NCBI GenBank assembly: GCA_002409405.1
Contig: DHNG01000018.1
Location: 30,523-50,437, forward strand
Length of the DNA: 19,915 bases
Direction: 5' to 3'
DNA from: Flavobacteriales bacterium UBA5422
Lineage (GTDB): Bacteria > Bacteroidota > Bacteroidia > Flavobacteriales_D > Crocinitomicaceae
The notes beneath the pieces are model-generated. The model saw only the letters and a list, made by a program, of their open reading frames with translations. It searched no databases and was not told the origin of the DNA. Position numbers and translations under genes: made by a program. Positions 1 through 8,101 of this stretch are shown here, piece after piece. Numbering within the stretch: position 1 is the stretch's first letter; each line of letters opens with the position of its first letter.

Positions 1-56
1 AGTTACGACTTTCTGATCTTCAGAAGTAAAATTTATGCTTTTTTATCGCGGATTAT

Positions 57-2306
57 TTACCGGAATTCCATGGTCACGATCAATCGCACATTTTCAGTCT
101 GGCCTGGTACGGGAATGTAAATTGTTTTTACCGTGTGACCGATGAATCCATCCGTGTTGAGCTCCAGTTTTACGGTTGTCTTTTCCTTGGGTTGTAATAC
201 CGTTTTCCCAACGGAAACAGTCGTATAACTATTCGGTGTTTTTTCCGGCTGCAACTCAACCGGTTTCTCAGAAGTATTGGTTAACTCGTATTCTGCTGTT
301 ATTTTTTCTCCCGATTTGAGTACGCCGGCATTGAAAACAGGTTTTGCAACGGTGATCGGGAATACTTCCTGTTTGTCAATATAGGAAACACTTTGAATTT
401 CTATTTTCCGTTCCGCAGCTGCTGCCCTTGAATAAACAGAGTTTTTCGTGTCATTCGGGTTGTCACTGATCAATTGATTGGCATTGTACTCTCCAAACGG
501 AATGTATTCAAAAATAACTCGTCCGTTGTTGGGTGCTGTACCGTTGATATATGGAATGAAAACACCACCATCGTATTCCCGCAGGTGATTGATGAGTGAT
601 GAAATTCTGCGCTTGGTGAGGTTCACATTGTAATCTGTTTTCGCAAGTGGTGAAGCAAATCCCCGGACAGCAATTTTTATACGTGCTCCTTTTTGTAACT
701 CTTCCAGTAATAAATCCCGGAACAGAAACAAATCCTTCACTCCCTGGTCGACATGCTCGGTAAAGAAATTCTCAATATCTTCTTTTGCATCCTCTGCCTT
801 ATCAGGTGCCAGACCAACCGCATATTCCTTTTGATAACGCGGAAGCATTTCCGTGTATTCATTATACGTAGTCATATAGTTCAACGGAGTAATGGTATCC
901 CACGATTTCGGGTTGGGTACATCATTGTGGAAGTACAGGGTAACCGGCAATCGCTTATTGAGTTCTTCCAACGTTTCTCTCGGTGTGGGAGGAGGAGTTT
1001 TTTCCAGTGGATAAATCGCAAAAATATCACTGCAACAGGTTATATTCTTGCTGTATAATACGCCAATCCGATTACTGGTAACATAACTTGTGTCAGTTTG
1101 ACGGAAGTAATACAAATCATTTGCAGGGCTATTGACCGGTTGTCCGGCATTTTGCGGTTCCTGGAACTGACCACCTTTGTATTCTGAAAAGAACACATCA
1201 TATCCACCGAATCCCTCGTTCCACGAACTGGAAAAATACAACCGTTGTTGTGAATCATCCCAGAACGGAGTCACTTCATTGTCAATGGAATTCAATGATT
1301 TGATGGATCGGACTTTTCCAAACTGATTGCCGTTGGTAATTGTTGTATAAAACAGATCCAATCCTCCTTTGGTTTCTTTTTCCTGGTCGGAGCAAAAGAA
1401 CAATACTTCCTGTCCGTCGAGCTTACCGATAGCAGGCATGGTTGTATTGGCACCGGGAACATTGATAATTTCACCCAGCGTATCAATCAATCCCCATTTT
1501 CCATTGTGGTATTTTGCTACCAGTAGTTTACATTGGTAACTTACTCCGTTGACATCTTCGCAGGAACTGAAATATAACCGTTTTCCGTCCAGTGACAATG
1601 CTCCGTTGCCCGAATTGCGATTTTCATTGTAAAAAACATCCCATCTTTCCGAAGGAAGGTACCTTCCATCATCTATTTTCGACCGGAAAATGTTGGTGGT
1701 ATAATGTTTTTCATAGACTTCTTCCTGTTCACTGATGGAGTCGGCACGCAGGGAAGAAAATACCAGTTGCCCGTCTACGAACCCATGACCGAATTCCGAA
1801 TTTTTGGTATTGACGGTCTCGGGTAAACGGATTAAATCCCCCTTTTCATAGATATCCGACATGGATTTTGCCCACAGCGTAGACTCCAACTCCTGTTTGG
1901 ACTTCAGGTAGAGGTAGCTTTTTTTGTCCTTACTGTATTTCTTTTTTGCCCGTTTAAATGTCTCAATGGCAGCATCGTACTTCCCGTTTTGTTTTTGCAT
2001 CAATCCCAATTGAAGTAAGCTGTACGGATACATTGCTCCCAATTCGCGGTCGTATACCTTTGCATAGTAATATTCTGCTTTCCGGTAATCTTTGTAAGCA
2101 CGATGTGCTTCTGCAACTTTCCACAGAATATCAATGGTTGTCGAATCGATTTCCATTGCTTTGGAATAATACTCCAATGCATAGAAGTAATCCCCTTTCT
2201 GGTATTGTTCATCCGCGAATTTGAGGTACTTTGTCAGCATATTCTGTCCGATAGACACTGATACGGACCAACCAAAGAAGAAGAGTATCAAATATAATCT
2301 GGACAT
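57..2306 (-). CDS. PorE-like TPR/PD40/OmpA-family envelope protein
   Basis: Predicted periplasmic protein of 749 residues. A hydrophobic signal peptide occupies about residues 1-20 (ending ..SVSIGQ). Residues 28-140 look like tetratricopeptide repeats (KGDYFYALEYYSKAMEID, then KDYRKAEYYYAKV). Residues 170-430 carry several PD40/WD40-type propeller blades (GALSLDGKRLYFSS, LFYTT, RLYFSSSWNEGFGGYDVFF). Residues 452-640 resemble an OmpA C-terminal domain (YNVNLTKRRI), and residues 655-749 are an added Ig-like domain resembling DUF1573/Hydin modules (FNAGVLKSGEKITAEYELTNTSE). The order TPR-PD40-OmpA is that of PorE, which links the type IX secretion apparatus to peptidoglycan. The usual GHTD stretch of OmpA reads GFASP here, so the standard diaminopimelate-binding Asp is not evident. 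The gene starts inside the end of the PorP/SprF gene (19-base overlap), implying coupled translation. Family assignment is firm; the PorE role is inferred. Confidence 0.85.
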   Translation of the reverse strand: MSRLYLILFFFGWSVSVSIGQNMLTKYLKFADEQYQKGDYFYALEYYSKAMEIDSTTIDILWKVAEAHRAYKDYRKAEYYYAKVYDRELGAMYPYSLLQLGLMQKQNGKYDAAIETFKRAKKKYSKDKKSYLYLKSKQELESTLWAKSMSDIYEKGDLIRLPETVNTKNSEFGHGFVDGQLVFSSLRADSISEQEEVYEKHYTTNIFRSKIDDGRYLPSERWDVFYNENRNSGNGALSLDGKRLYFSSCEDVNGVSYQCKLLVAKYHNGKWGLIDTLGEIINVPGANTTMPAIGKLDGQEVLFFCSDQEKETKGGLDLFYTTITNGNQFGKVRSIKSLNSIDNEVTPFWDDSQQRLYFSSSWNEGFGGYDVFFSEYKGGQFQEPQNAGQPVNSPANDLYYFRQTDTSYVTSNRIGVLYSKNITCCSDIFAIYPLEKTPPPTPRETLEELNKRLPVTLYFHNDVPNPKSWDTITPLNYMTTYNEYTEMLPRYQKEYAVGLAPDKAEDAKEDIENFFTEHVDQGVKDLFLFRDLLLEELQKGARIKIAVRGFASPLAKTDYNVNLTKRRISSLINHLREYDGGVFIPYINGTAPNNGRVIFEYIPFGEYNANQLISDNPNDTKNSVYSRAAAAERKIEIQSVSYIDKQEVFPITVAKPVFNAGVLKSGEKITAEYELTNTSEKPVELQPEKTPNSYTTVSVGKTVLQPKEKTTVKLELNTDGFIGHTVKTIYIPVPGQTENVRLIVTMEFR

Positions 2307-3289
2307 ATTCGGTGTGCGATTTTTTTAGGTTTAAAGCGAACTAAAATGTAACGAACGGCGATTTCAAATCCTCCGCGTGCGCGGCTGGCTTTTGTCAGTG
2401 TTGAAAAATTCATATCGTAACTCAACCCGACAAACCATTGCTGATAATCCATTCCTACCGTCAGGTATGCGGCATCAATGGTTCTGTACCAGACTCCTGC
2501 GTATACGGCCCTGTATTTAGATAAACGGTTGATCAGGGTGTATTTCACGGAAGAACCGAAGATGATTTCACGGTATTTTCCTTGTAAGCTCACCTGGATA
2601 CTTGGGATGATGTCCCAGTCAAACCCCAGGGGATAAGATAATCGGGCTGAAATGTTCGTGCGCATATCACGTGGAATTTTTTGCCCGAAGAACCCCTGAT
2701 CCGGTCGATTGATGTTGAATAAAGCAACGCCTGCCTCCAGTGTTTTTCGTTTTCCGATCAGGTATTGATAAGTGATTCCGGCTCCGGCACTGAAATTCGT
2801 TCGTTTGTCGTTGGAATATAACTCATTGTTGGATAATCCACCATCGTAATACTGCCCGTTGTACTGATTTCCGAATTTGAATGCATCCCAGTTGACTTGT
2901 CGGTGGTTCATCCCGATATTGATCCCGGGGCGGATGGTATGCGTGGAATCCTTGGTGAGTTTCAATAAATAAGAAACGTTTGCCTGTAATTCGATGGTTC
3001 GCAACCGGCCGTCTCCTGTTACATCGTGAAAAAATAACCCACCGATCCCCAATGCCCGGTAGTTATACAATTTTCCATCTGCCGATAGTGACAATGTCTG
3101 GTAAGGAACCGATACAGCTCTCCATTGATCCCGGAAATTCCCTACAAAACGTACATCTCCGTTAAAATTTCCGGCATTCCCCGGATTTTGAAAAACAGGA
3201 TTGTCGTTGAATTGTGACCAATGGATGTCCTGTGCTCGTCCAATGAAAGCAAGTAGCAAAAATGCCAGAAAAGCACAGAAATGTTTCAT
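2288..3289 (-). CDS. PorP/SprF family type IX secretion system membrane protein
   Basis: A 333-residue outer-membrane beta-barrel protein. The signal peptide is residues 1-19 (hydrophobic core, then GRAQ). The mature N-terminus DIHWSQFNDNPVFQNPGNAG is the family hallmark (normally HFSQ.y.nPl.lNPA.aG), followed by FRDQW. The rest alternates short amphipathic strands, as in a barrel, and ends with the family-typical FEIAVRYIL...KPKKI..RICPDY. Length fits the family (about 300-340). PorP/SprF proteins bind the PorE-type periplasmic partner and serve T9SS/gliding machinery or anchor surface adhesins. The downstream gene overlaps it by 19 bases and encodes just such a partner, so the two form one transcription unit. 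Bacteroidota genomes usually hold many paralogous pairs; this need not be the core T9SS copy. Confidence 0.92.
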   Translation of the reverse strand: MKHFCAFLAFLLLAFIGRAQDIHWSQFNDNPVFQNPGNAGNFNGDVRFVGNFRDQWRAVSVPYQTLSLSADGKLYNYRALGIGGLFFHDVTGDGRLRTIELQANVSYLLKLTKDSTHTIRPGINIGMNHRQVNWDAFKFGNQYNGQYYDGGLSNNELYSNDKRTNFSAGAGITYQYLIGKRKTLEAGVALFNINRPDQGFFGQKIPRDMRTNISARLSYPLGFDWDIIPSIQVSLQGKYREIIFGSSVKYTLINRLSKYRAVYAGVWYRTIDAAYLTVGMDYQQWFVGLSYDMNFSTLTKASRARGGFEIAVRYILVRFKPKKIAHRICPDYI

Positions 3290-3364
3290 ACTATGTAATA
3301 GTTTGATGAAAGTACGAAATATTTGTTTAGTCAGGTGAAATTTTCTTAAAACTTTCCCCGCAGG

Positions 3365-3395
3365 TTGTAAAATAATAAAGGAATGTCTACCTTTG
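3365..3395 (+). promoter_or_regulatory. Bacteroidota-type promoter for the superoxide dismutase gene
   Basis: TTG at 3365-3367, then 20 bases, then TACCTTTG at 3388-3395, matching the primary sigma consensus of Bacteroidota (TTG, 19-21 bases, TAnnTTTG). Transcription would begin near 3401, giving a leader of about 40 bases that ends in the A-rich stretch before the ATG at 3442. This is the best full promoter match in the window. Confidence 0.7.
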
Positions 3396-3441
3396 GGAAG
3401 CTATATAAATAATACGTTTAATCATTTAAAATTAAGAAAAT

Positions 3442-4038
3442 ATGTCATTTGAATTGCCACAATTGCCATACGCATATGATGCGTTAGAGCCACATTTTGA
3501 TGCGAGAACGATGGAAATCCATCACACAAAACACCATCAGGCGTATACAACCAATCTGAACGCTGCGATTGCAGGAACAGAACTGGAAGGAAAGAAGATT
3601 GAAGAGATCCTGAAAGCAAGTGCTGACAAGCCGGCTGTCAGAAATAACGGAGGAGGTTTTTACAACCACAATTTGTTCTGGACGGTTTTGTCTCCGAACG
3701 GAGGAGGTCAGCCGACAGGTGAATTGGGAGCTGCAATCGAAAGTACATTCGGGTCATATGATGCGTTCAAAGAAGAATTCTCAAAAGCAGCAGCTACCCG
3801 TTTTGGTTCAGGATGGGCATGGTTGTCTGTTGATGGAGGGAAACTGGTAATTTCTTCCAGCCCGAATCAGGATAATCCATTGATCGAAGGTTCTTCAGCG
3901 ACACCTATTTTGGGATTGGATGTATGGGAACATGCATACTACCTGAATTACCAAAATCGTCGTCCGGATTACATTTCTGCATTCTTCAACATCATTAACT
4001 GGGATGAGGTTGCAAAACGCTATGCAGCAGCGAAGTAA
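3442..4038 (+). CDS. sodA: Superoxide dismutase, Fe/Mn family (Mn-like)
   Basis: Converts superoxide to oxygen and hydrogen peroxide in the cytoplasm; 198 residues, no signal peptide, normal length. Metal ligands are visible as H27 (MEIHHTKHHQAY), H76 (FYNHNLFW), D160 and H164 (DVWEHAYY). The active-site Gln sits at Q143 in SPNQDNP, the Mn-type location, and position 72 before the second His is Gly rather than the Fe-type Gln, so a manganese or cambialistic enzyme is favoured; metal use cannot be settled from sequence. The ATG at 3442 is preceded by an A-rich tract and a good promoter. The gene is transcribed alone and ends in a strong terminator. Some annotators would use sodB for the same gene. 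Confidence 0.96.
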   Translation: MSFELPQLPYAYDALEPHFDARTMEIHHTKHHQAYTTNLNAAIAGTELEGKKIEEILKASADKPAVRNNGGGFYNHNLFWTVLSPNGGGQPTGELGAAIESTFGSYDAFKEEFSKAAATRFGSGWAWLSVDGGKLVISSSPNQDNPLIEGSSATPILGLDVWEHAYYLNYQNRRPDYISAFFNIINWDEVAKRYAAAK

Positions 4039-4060
4039 TTCGTAAGTCATTAAAACATAA

Positions 4061-4097
4061 AAACCCCTGCTTCTCGTAATGAAAAGCAGGGTTTTTT
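4061..4097. terminator. Bidirectional rho-independent terminator
   Basis: Inverted repeat CCCTGCTT (4065-4072) and AAGCAGGG (4084-4091) with an 11-base loop, flanked by an A-run on the left and six T on the right (4092-4097). It lies between the convergent superoxide dismutase and DsbA-like genes and can serve both. Confidence 0.88.
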
Positions 4098-4113
4098 GTA
4101 GGTTTACTGTAAT

Positions 4114-5103
4114 CTATTTAGCCATCCAGATTGGCCCGTTTTTGGACTCAAACTTGGAGATATTGCCTTGTTTGTATAACAATTCCAGTTCCTTTTCTCC
4201 TGTTTCTATTGACTTGTCTGCTAATTCTGCATATTCCCGTGTGGTCAGCGTGGAATAACTTGCGAATAAACTTTGCCAGTCCTTTTTGTATACAACTTTT
4301 GCTGCTGCAGGATAGATTTTTTTCAGACTTGTTTCGAAATTGACATACGGACGGAAACCATAGACAAATTCAGATTGACCGGAACCGTCTGTGATGAAAA
4401 TCGAAGGAAATCCCCTTACACCCAATTGGCGCGCATAATCCAGGTCTTCCTGAAACAAGTCTTTTGCCTTTCCTTCGAAATCTTTTTTCAATTGCTCAGT
4501 ATCCAGACCTGTCTTTTTCGCTGCTTGTTCAACGTATTCCCATTTGGTAATGTTTTTCTTTTTAAGAAACAGCAGTTCACGTAATTCACGCAAGAATGCA
4601 ATGGCTTTTTGCTTGTCCTGCAGTTGCGCCGCTTTAAAAGCAATGGAAGGAGGGTAGGAGGAAGGAAGCGGATCTTCCAGCCATACATCTCCGTCAATCG
4701 GCATATTGTAATAGGCACTTACCTCGTCCCAGTGATGTGCTACGTCAGACGGCTTGCTGATCCCTCCACTGTTGTAACTCCAGTCGGGCAACAAACCTCC
4801 CATCCGGTAGTCAATTTCAATGTCATTGCCGTATTCCAGTTTCAATCTTCTCAATTGCGGTTCAATACCCCAGCAGGAAGAACAAATCGGATCCGTGTAA
4901 TAAATAATTTTTACTGGCTTGCTGTCTGTTTTTACCTGTTGTGTTTGAGCAGCACCGGCTACTCCTGGCATTTCACACGCTCCTGCCTCGGGATCACAGA
5001 TCAGTGGGTTGTTTTTTGTTTCCATTTGTTTTTCTTTTTGTGCCTGGCAACCAATTGCGCCAGACAAAATGAATACTGTAAATATGATTTTTATTGATCT
5101 CAT
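4114..5103 (-). CDS. DsbA-family (SpxH/FrnE-like) thioredoxin-fold protein with lipoprotein signal
   Basis: A 329-residue thiol-disulfide oxidoreductase-like protein. Residues 1-19 form a lipoprotein signal (hydrophobic run, SGAIGC lipobox, lipidated C19). The thioredoxin fold starts near residue 63 (VKIIYYTDPICSSCWG) with the redox pair C74-x-x-C77, then a long helical insert and the cis-Pro loop GVRGFPSIFI. The IEPQLRRLKLEYG and YRMGGLLP segments resemble the DsbA/FrnE/SpxH (YjbH) group. A second cysteine pair, C36 and C43 (CDPEAGAC), lies just after M27; that METKNNPLICDP stretch looks like the usual start of cytosolic relatives, so M27 (position 5025) may be an alternative start. An upstream ATG at 5160 would add a non-signal-like 19-residue tail and lies beyond the predicted promoter, so 5103 is chosen. 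Diverges from an HxlR regulator, probably its controller. Confidence 0.85.
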   Translation of the reverse strand: MRSIKIIFTVFILSGAIGCQAQKEKQMETKNNPLICDPEAGACEMPGVAGAAQTQQVKTDSKPVKIIYYTDPICSSCWGIEPQLRRLKLEYGNDIEIDYRMGGLLPDWSYNSGGISKPSDVAHHWDEVSAYYNMPIDGDVWLEDPLPSSYPPSIAFKAAQLQDKQKAIAFLRELRELLFLKKKNITKWEYVEQAAKKTGLDTEQLKKDFEGKAKDLFQEDLDYARQLGVRGFPSIFITDGSGQSEFVYGFRPYVNFETSLKKIYPAAAKVVYKKDWQSLFASYSTLTTREYAELADKSIETGEKELELLYKQGNISKFESKNGPIWMAK

Positions 5104-5111
5104 GTATTTCG

Positions 5112-5119
5112 TACATTTG
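5112..5119 (+). promoter_or_regulatory. Predicted -7 box of the HxlR regulator gene
   Basis: TACATTTG matches TAnnTTTG exactly, 47 bases before the ATG at 5167. The nearest upstream TTG (5094-5096) is only 15 bases away, shorter than usual, so only the -7 element is supported. Confidence 0.4.
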
Positions 5120-5128
5120 TACAAATGT
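5113..5128. promoter_or_regulatory. Perfect 16-bp palindrome, likely HxlR operator
   Basis: ACATTTGTACAAATGT is a perfect 16-base palindrome in the 63-base gap between the divergent DsbA-like and HxlR genes. It covers both face-to-face -7 boxes. HxlR-family dimers bind palindromic operators next to their own genes, so shared control of both genes is the natural reading; binding itself is inferred. Confidence 0.6.
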
Positions 5129-5152
5129 CGGAATGCTCCGTTTAACATGCAA
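5122..5152 (-). promoter_or_regulatory. Predicted promoter of the DsbA-like gene
   Basis: Read on the minus strand: TTG (5152-5150), 20 bases, then GACATTTG (5129-5122), one base off TAnnTTTG. Transcription would start near 5116 and leave a short leader before the ATG at 5103. The -7 box lies inside the palindrome at 5113-5128. Confidence 0.45.
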
Positions 5153-5166
5153 TAAGTCAAAAAAAG

Positions 5167-5478
5167 ATGACTACTAAAAAAATGGAAGAAAATACGGAAA
5201 CCTGCCCGGTACAGGGGTTATTAAAATTGCTGTCCGGAAAATGGAAGCCGGAAATTTTTCGATTAGCGGTGAATGCACCGCTTCGCTTTAATACGTTGTT
5301 GAAGCAACTGGAAGGAGCGAATAAACAATCACTGGCAACGGCATTAAAAGAACTGGAAGAGTCCGGATTACTGGATAAAAGTGTGATCCGGGAAAAACCA
5401 TTGCACATTGAATACAACCTCACGGAAAAAGGAAAATCACTGATTCCCGTTTTCGAACAACTGGAAGGTCTGGTGTAG
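5167..5478 (+). CDS. HxlR-family winged-helix transcriptional regulator
   Basis: A 103-residue DNA-binding protein of normal family length. The HxlR core is clear: CPVQGLLKLLSGKWKPEIFRL, then LRFNTLLKQLEGANKQSLATALKELEESGLLDKS and the wing region EYNLTEKGKSLIPVF. C13 is the N-terminal cysteine that in redox-responsive members (YodB, HypR, QorR types) senses disulfide or electrophile stress by thiol oxidation; this member has no other Cys, so sensing would need an intersubunit disulfide or a mixed disulfide. The start could be 5167 or the internal ATG at 5182; 5167 follows an A-rich tract. It diverges from a thiol oxidoreductase gene across a palindromic operator, suggesting that it controls that gene and itself. 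The inducer is unknown. Confidence 0.9.
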   Translation: MTTKKMEENTETCPVQGLLKLLSGKWKPEIFRLAVNAPLRFNTLLKQLEGANKQSLATALKELEESGLLDKSVIREKPLHIEYNLTEKGKSLIPVFEQLEGLV

Positions 5479-5643
5479 GCTGAATTGCTAAAGGATAAAA
5501 TCCCAACAAGAAAACACGACAAATTTTCCGTTTTCACAGTATGGCATAATCATTGAAAATGTAGGAGGACATATAAACAAAGACACAAATAGAGTAGAGC
5601 AATTCGTTTTACTGACAATTTGTCCATACGATATAAAAATAAT

Positions 5644-8079
5644 ATGAACGACTTTTTTGATAAAGCCCTGATACAATTAACAGATGCGATTGAAACAGAT
5701 GCAGAATTCATTCCATTGATCACGGCAGAGGAGGAGGAAACAATGAACAATGCGTCCTATCCTGAAATTTTACCCATTTTACCACTCCGAAATAATGTCT
5801 TATTTCCGGGTGTTGTTATTCCCATTACGGTTGGAAGAGACAAGAGCATCAAATTGATCCAGGAAGCAAACAAGGGAAATAAAATCATTGGTGTTGTTTC
5901 TCAAAAAGACCAGGAGGAAGAATCACCGGAATTCAACGATCTGAATACAATCGGTACAGTTGCACAAATTGTGCGTTTACTGAAAATGCCGGACGGAAGT
6001 TCTACAGTTATCATCCAAGGGAAACGTCGCTTTGAATTGGTTGAACCGACGCAGAGCGAGCCGTACATCAAGGCAAAGGTAAACTACCTGACAGAAACAA
6101 AAGTGGATTTCAAGACAAAGGAAATGGAGGTCATGATTACTTCCATTAAAGAATTGTCCCTGCAAATTATTCAGGAAAGCCCGAATATTCCTTCGGAGGC
6201 TTCTTTTGCCATTAAAAACATTGACTCCCCATCCTTTCTGATCAATTTCATATGTTCAAATATGAATGCAGACGTTCCTAAAAAGCAAGGAATGTTGAAT
6301 GAACTGGATACCAAAAAGCGAATTATGCTGGTATTGGAACATTTGAATCTGGAAGTACAAATGCTGCAAATGCGCAATGAAATCCAGTCAAAAGTTCGTA
6401 AGGATATGGATCGCCAGCAACGGGAGTATTTCCTGCATCAGCAGATCCGCACCATTCAGGATGAACTTGGAGGGAGTCCACACGAGATAGATATTGCGGA
6501 ATTACAGGACCGATCCCGGAAAAAGAAGTGGGACGATAAAACGGAAAAACTGTTTTTCAAAGAACTGGATAAACTGAAACGCATGAACCCGCAAGGGGCT
6601 GAATACACAGTACAGTTGAATTACCTGGACTTGTTGCTGGATCTTCCGTGGGGTGTTTATACGAAAGATGTTCACGATCTGAAACGGGCGAAAACAATCC
6701 TGGAGCGCGATCATTATGGATTGGCGAAGGTGAAAGAACGCATCCTGGAATACCTTTCCGTTCTTAAACTCAAAGGAAACATGAAGGCACCGATCTTGTG
6801 TTTTTACGGACCTCCGGGAGTTGGGAAAACATCATTGGGAAAATCAATTGCTGAGGCGATGGGACGAAAATATGTGCGCATGTCGCTGGGTGGTGTTCAC
6901 GATGAATCTGAAATCAGAGGACACCGGAAGACATACATCGGAGCAATGCCGGGAAGAATTGTCCAGAACCTGAAAAAAGCAGAAACAGCTAATCCTGTAT
7001 TTGTGCTGGATGAAGTGGATAAGCTGGGGCGAAGCAATCACGGAGATCCTTCTTCAGCACTACTGGAGGTATTGGATCCGGAACAAAACAGTTCGTTTTA
7101 CGATAATTACGTTGAAACAGAATTCGATTTATCAAAAGTTATGTTCATTGCGACGGCAAATAACCTGTCAGAAATTCAGGGACCGTTGCGTGATCGGATG
7201 GAATTAATCGAAGTGAACGGTTATACCATCGAGGAAAAGATCGAAATTGCAAAACGTCACTTGTTTCCGAAACAGATCGCAGAACATGGGATTACAAAAA
7301 AAGACATTTCCATAGATAAAAAAGCACTGGAGAAGCTGGTAGAAGAATATACCAATGAATCAGGTGTCCGCGGGTTGGATAAAATGGTTGCCAAACTGGT
7401 GCGTAACCGTGCTCGTCAGATCGCGATGGAAGAAGAATACAACGTAAAGATCTCGGAAACGGACCTGAAACAGATACTGGGCCCTGGTCGCGCAAAAACA
7501 AAATATGGAAACAACGATGTTGCCGGTGTGGTGACAGGATTGGCCTGGACAAGTGTCGGAGGAGATATTCTTTTCATTGAATCTTCCATTACGCAAGGGA
7601 AAGGGAAACTAACCCTGACAGGTAACCTGGGTGATGTAATGAAAGAATCGGCAGTGATCGCCCTGGAATTTTTGAAGGCGCATAGTCATTGGCTGGATTT
7701 GCAGCAAGATGTATTTGATAATTCCAATGTTCACATTCACGTACCGGAAGGAGCAACACCAAAGGATGGTCCGAGTGCCGGAATTACAATGCTGACGGCA
7801 TTGGCTTCTTCATTTACACAACGAAAAGTGAAGAAAAATATCGCGATGACAGGAGAAATCACATTGCGTGGAGAAGTATTACCTGTGGGTGGGATCAAAG
7901 AGAAAATCCTGGCTGCAAAACGTGCGAAAATCAAGGAAATCATTCTGTGTGAGAAGAACCGTCAGGATATTGAAGAAATTGAAGAAGAATACCTGAAAGG
8001 ACTGACGTTCCATTTTGTAACCGAAATGAAAGAAGTGTTGGATCTTGCATTGACGAAAGAGAAAGCAATAAAGATATAA
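5644..8079 (+). CDS. lon: ATP-dependent protease Lon
   Basis: Cytosolic AAA+ serine protease of 811 residues that degrades damaged and regulatory proteins. The N-terminal substrate-binding LON domain starts near residue 35 (PILPLRNNVLFPGVVIPI). The ATPase has Walker A GPPGVGKTS (residues 389-397, K395) and Walker B FVLDEVDK (D456, E457). The protease domain carries the catalytic Ser in PKDGPSAG (S711) and the catalytic Lys as the second Lys of GGIKEK (K754), 43 residues apart as in E. coli. The reading frame extends upstream to a TTG at 5620, but the ATG at 5644 behind an A-rich tract fits better. The 165 bases before it contain no promoter I can call with confidence. mtnA follows after 22 bases and may be cotranscribed. 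Confidence 0.97.
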   Translation: MNDFFDKALIQLTDAIETDAEFIPLITAEEEETMNNASYPEILPILPLRNNVLFPGVVIPITVGRDKSIKLIQEANKGNKIIGVVSQKDQEEESPEFNDLNTIGTVAQIVRLLKMPDGSSTVIIQGKRRFELVEPTQSEPYIKAKVNYLTETKVDFKTKEMEVMITSIKELSLQIIQESPNIPSEASFAIKNIDSPSFLINFICSNMNADVPKKQGMLNELDTKKRIMLVLEHLNLEVQMLQMRNEIQSKVRKDMDRQQREYFLHQQIRTIQDELGGSPHEIDIAELQDRSRKKKWDDKTEKLFFKELDKLKRMNPQGAEYTVQLNYLDLLLDLPWGVYTKDVHDLKRAKTILERDHYGLAKVKERILEYLSVLKLKGNMKAPILCFYGPPGVGKTSLGKSIAEAMGRKYVRMSLGGVHDESEIRGHRKTYIGAMPGRIVQNLKKAETANPVFVLDEVDKLGRSNHGDPSSALLEVLDPEQNSSFYDNYVETEFDLSKVMFIATANNLSEIQGPLRDRMELIEVNGYTIEEKIEIAKRHLFPKQIAEHGITKKDISIDKKALEKLVEEYTNESGVRGLDKMVAKLVRNRARQIAMEEEYNVKISETDLKQILGPGRAKTKYGNNDVAGVVTGLAWTSVGGDILFIESSITQGKGKLTLTGNLGDVMKESAVIALEFLKAHSHWLDLQQDVFDNSNVHIHVPEGATPKDGPSAGITMLTALASSFTQRKVKKNIAMTGEITLRGEVLPVGGIKEKILAAKRAKIKEIILCEKNRQDIEEIEEEYLKGLTFHFVTEMKEVLDLALTKEKAIKI

Positions 8080-8101
8080 ATTTGATTAAAAAAGGACGTA
8101 A

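Noticed and set aside
11..25. Hairpin TTCTGA/TCAGAA after the PorE-like gene
   Set aside because: Short stem with no T-run on the minus strand, and the window ends too near to judge.
5104..5160. Upstream ATG at 5160 for the DsbA-like gene
   Set aside because: It would place 19 residues before the lipoprotein signal and run through the predicted promoter and operator.
5620..5643. TTG start for lon eight codons upstream of the ATG
   Set aside because: The added residues are not conserved-looking, the codon is a rare start, and the ATG at 5644 has a better A-rich lead.
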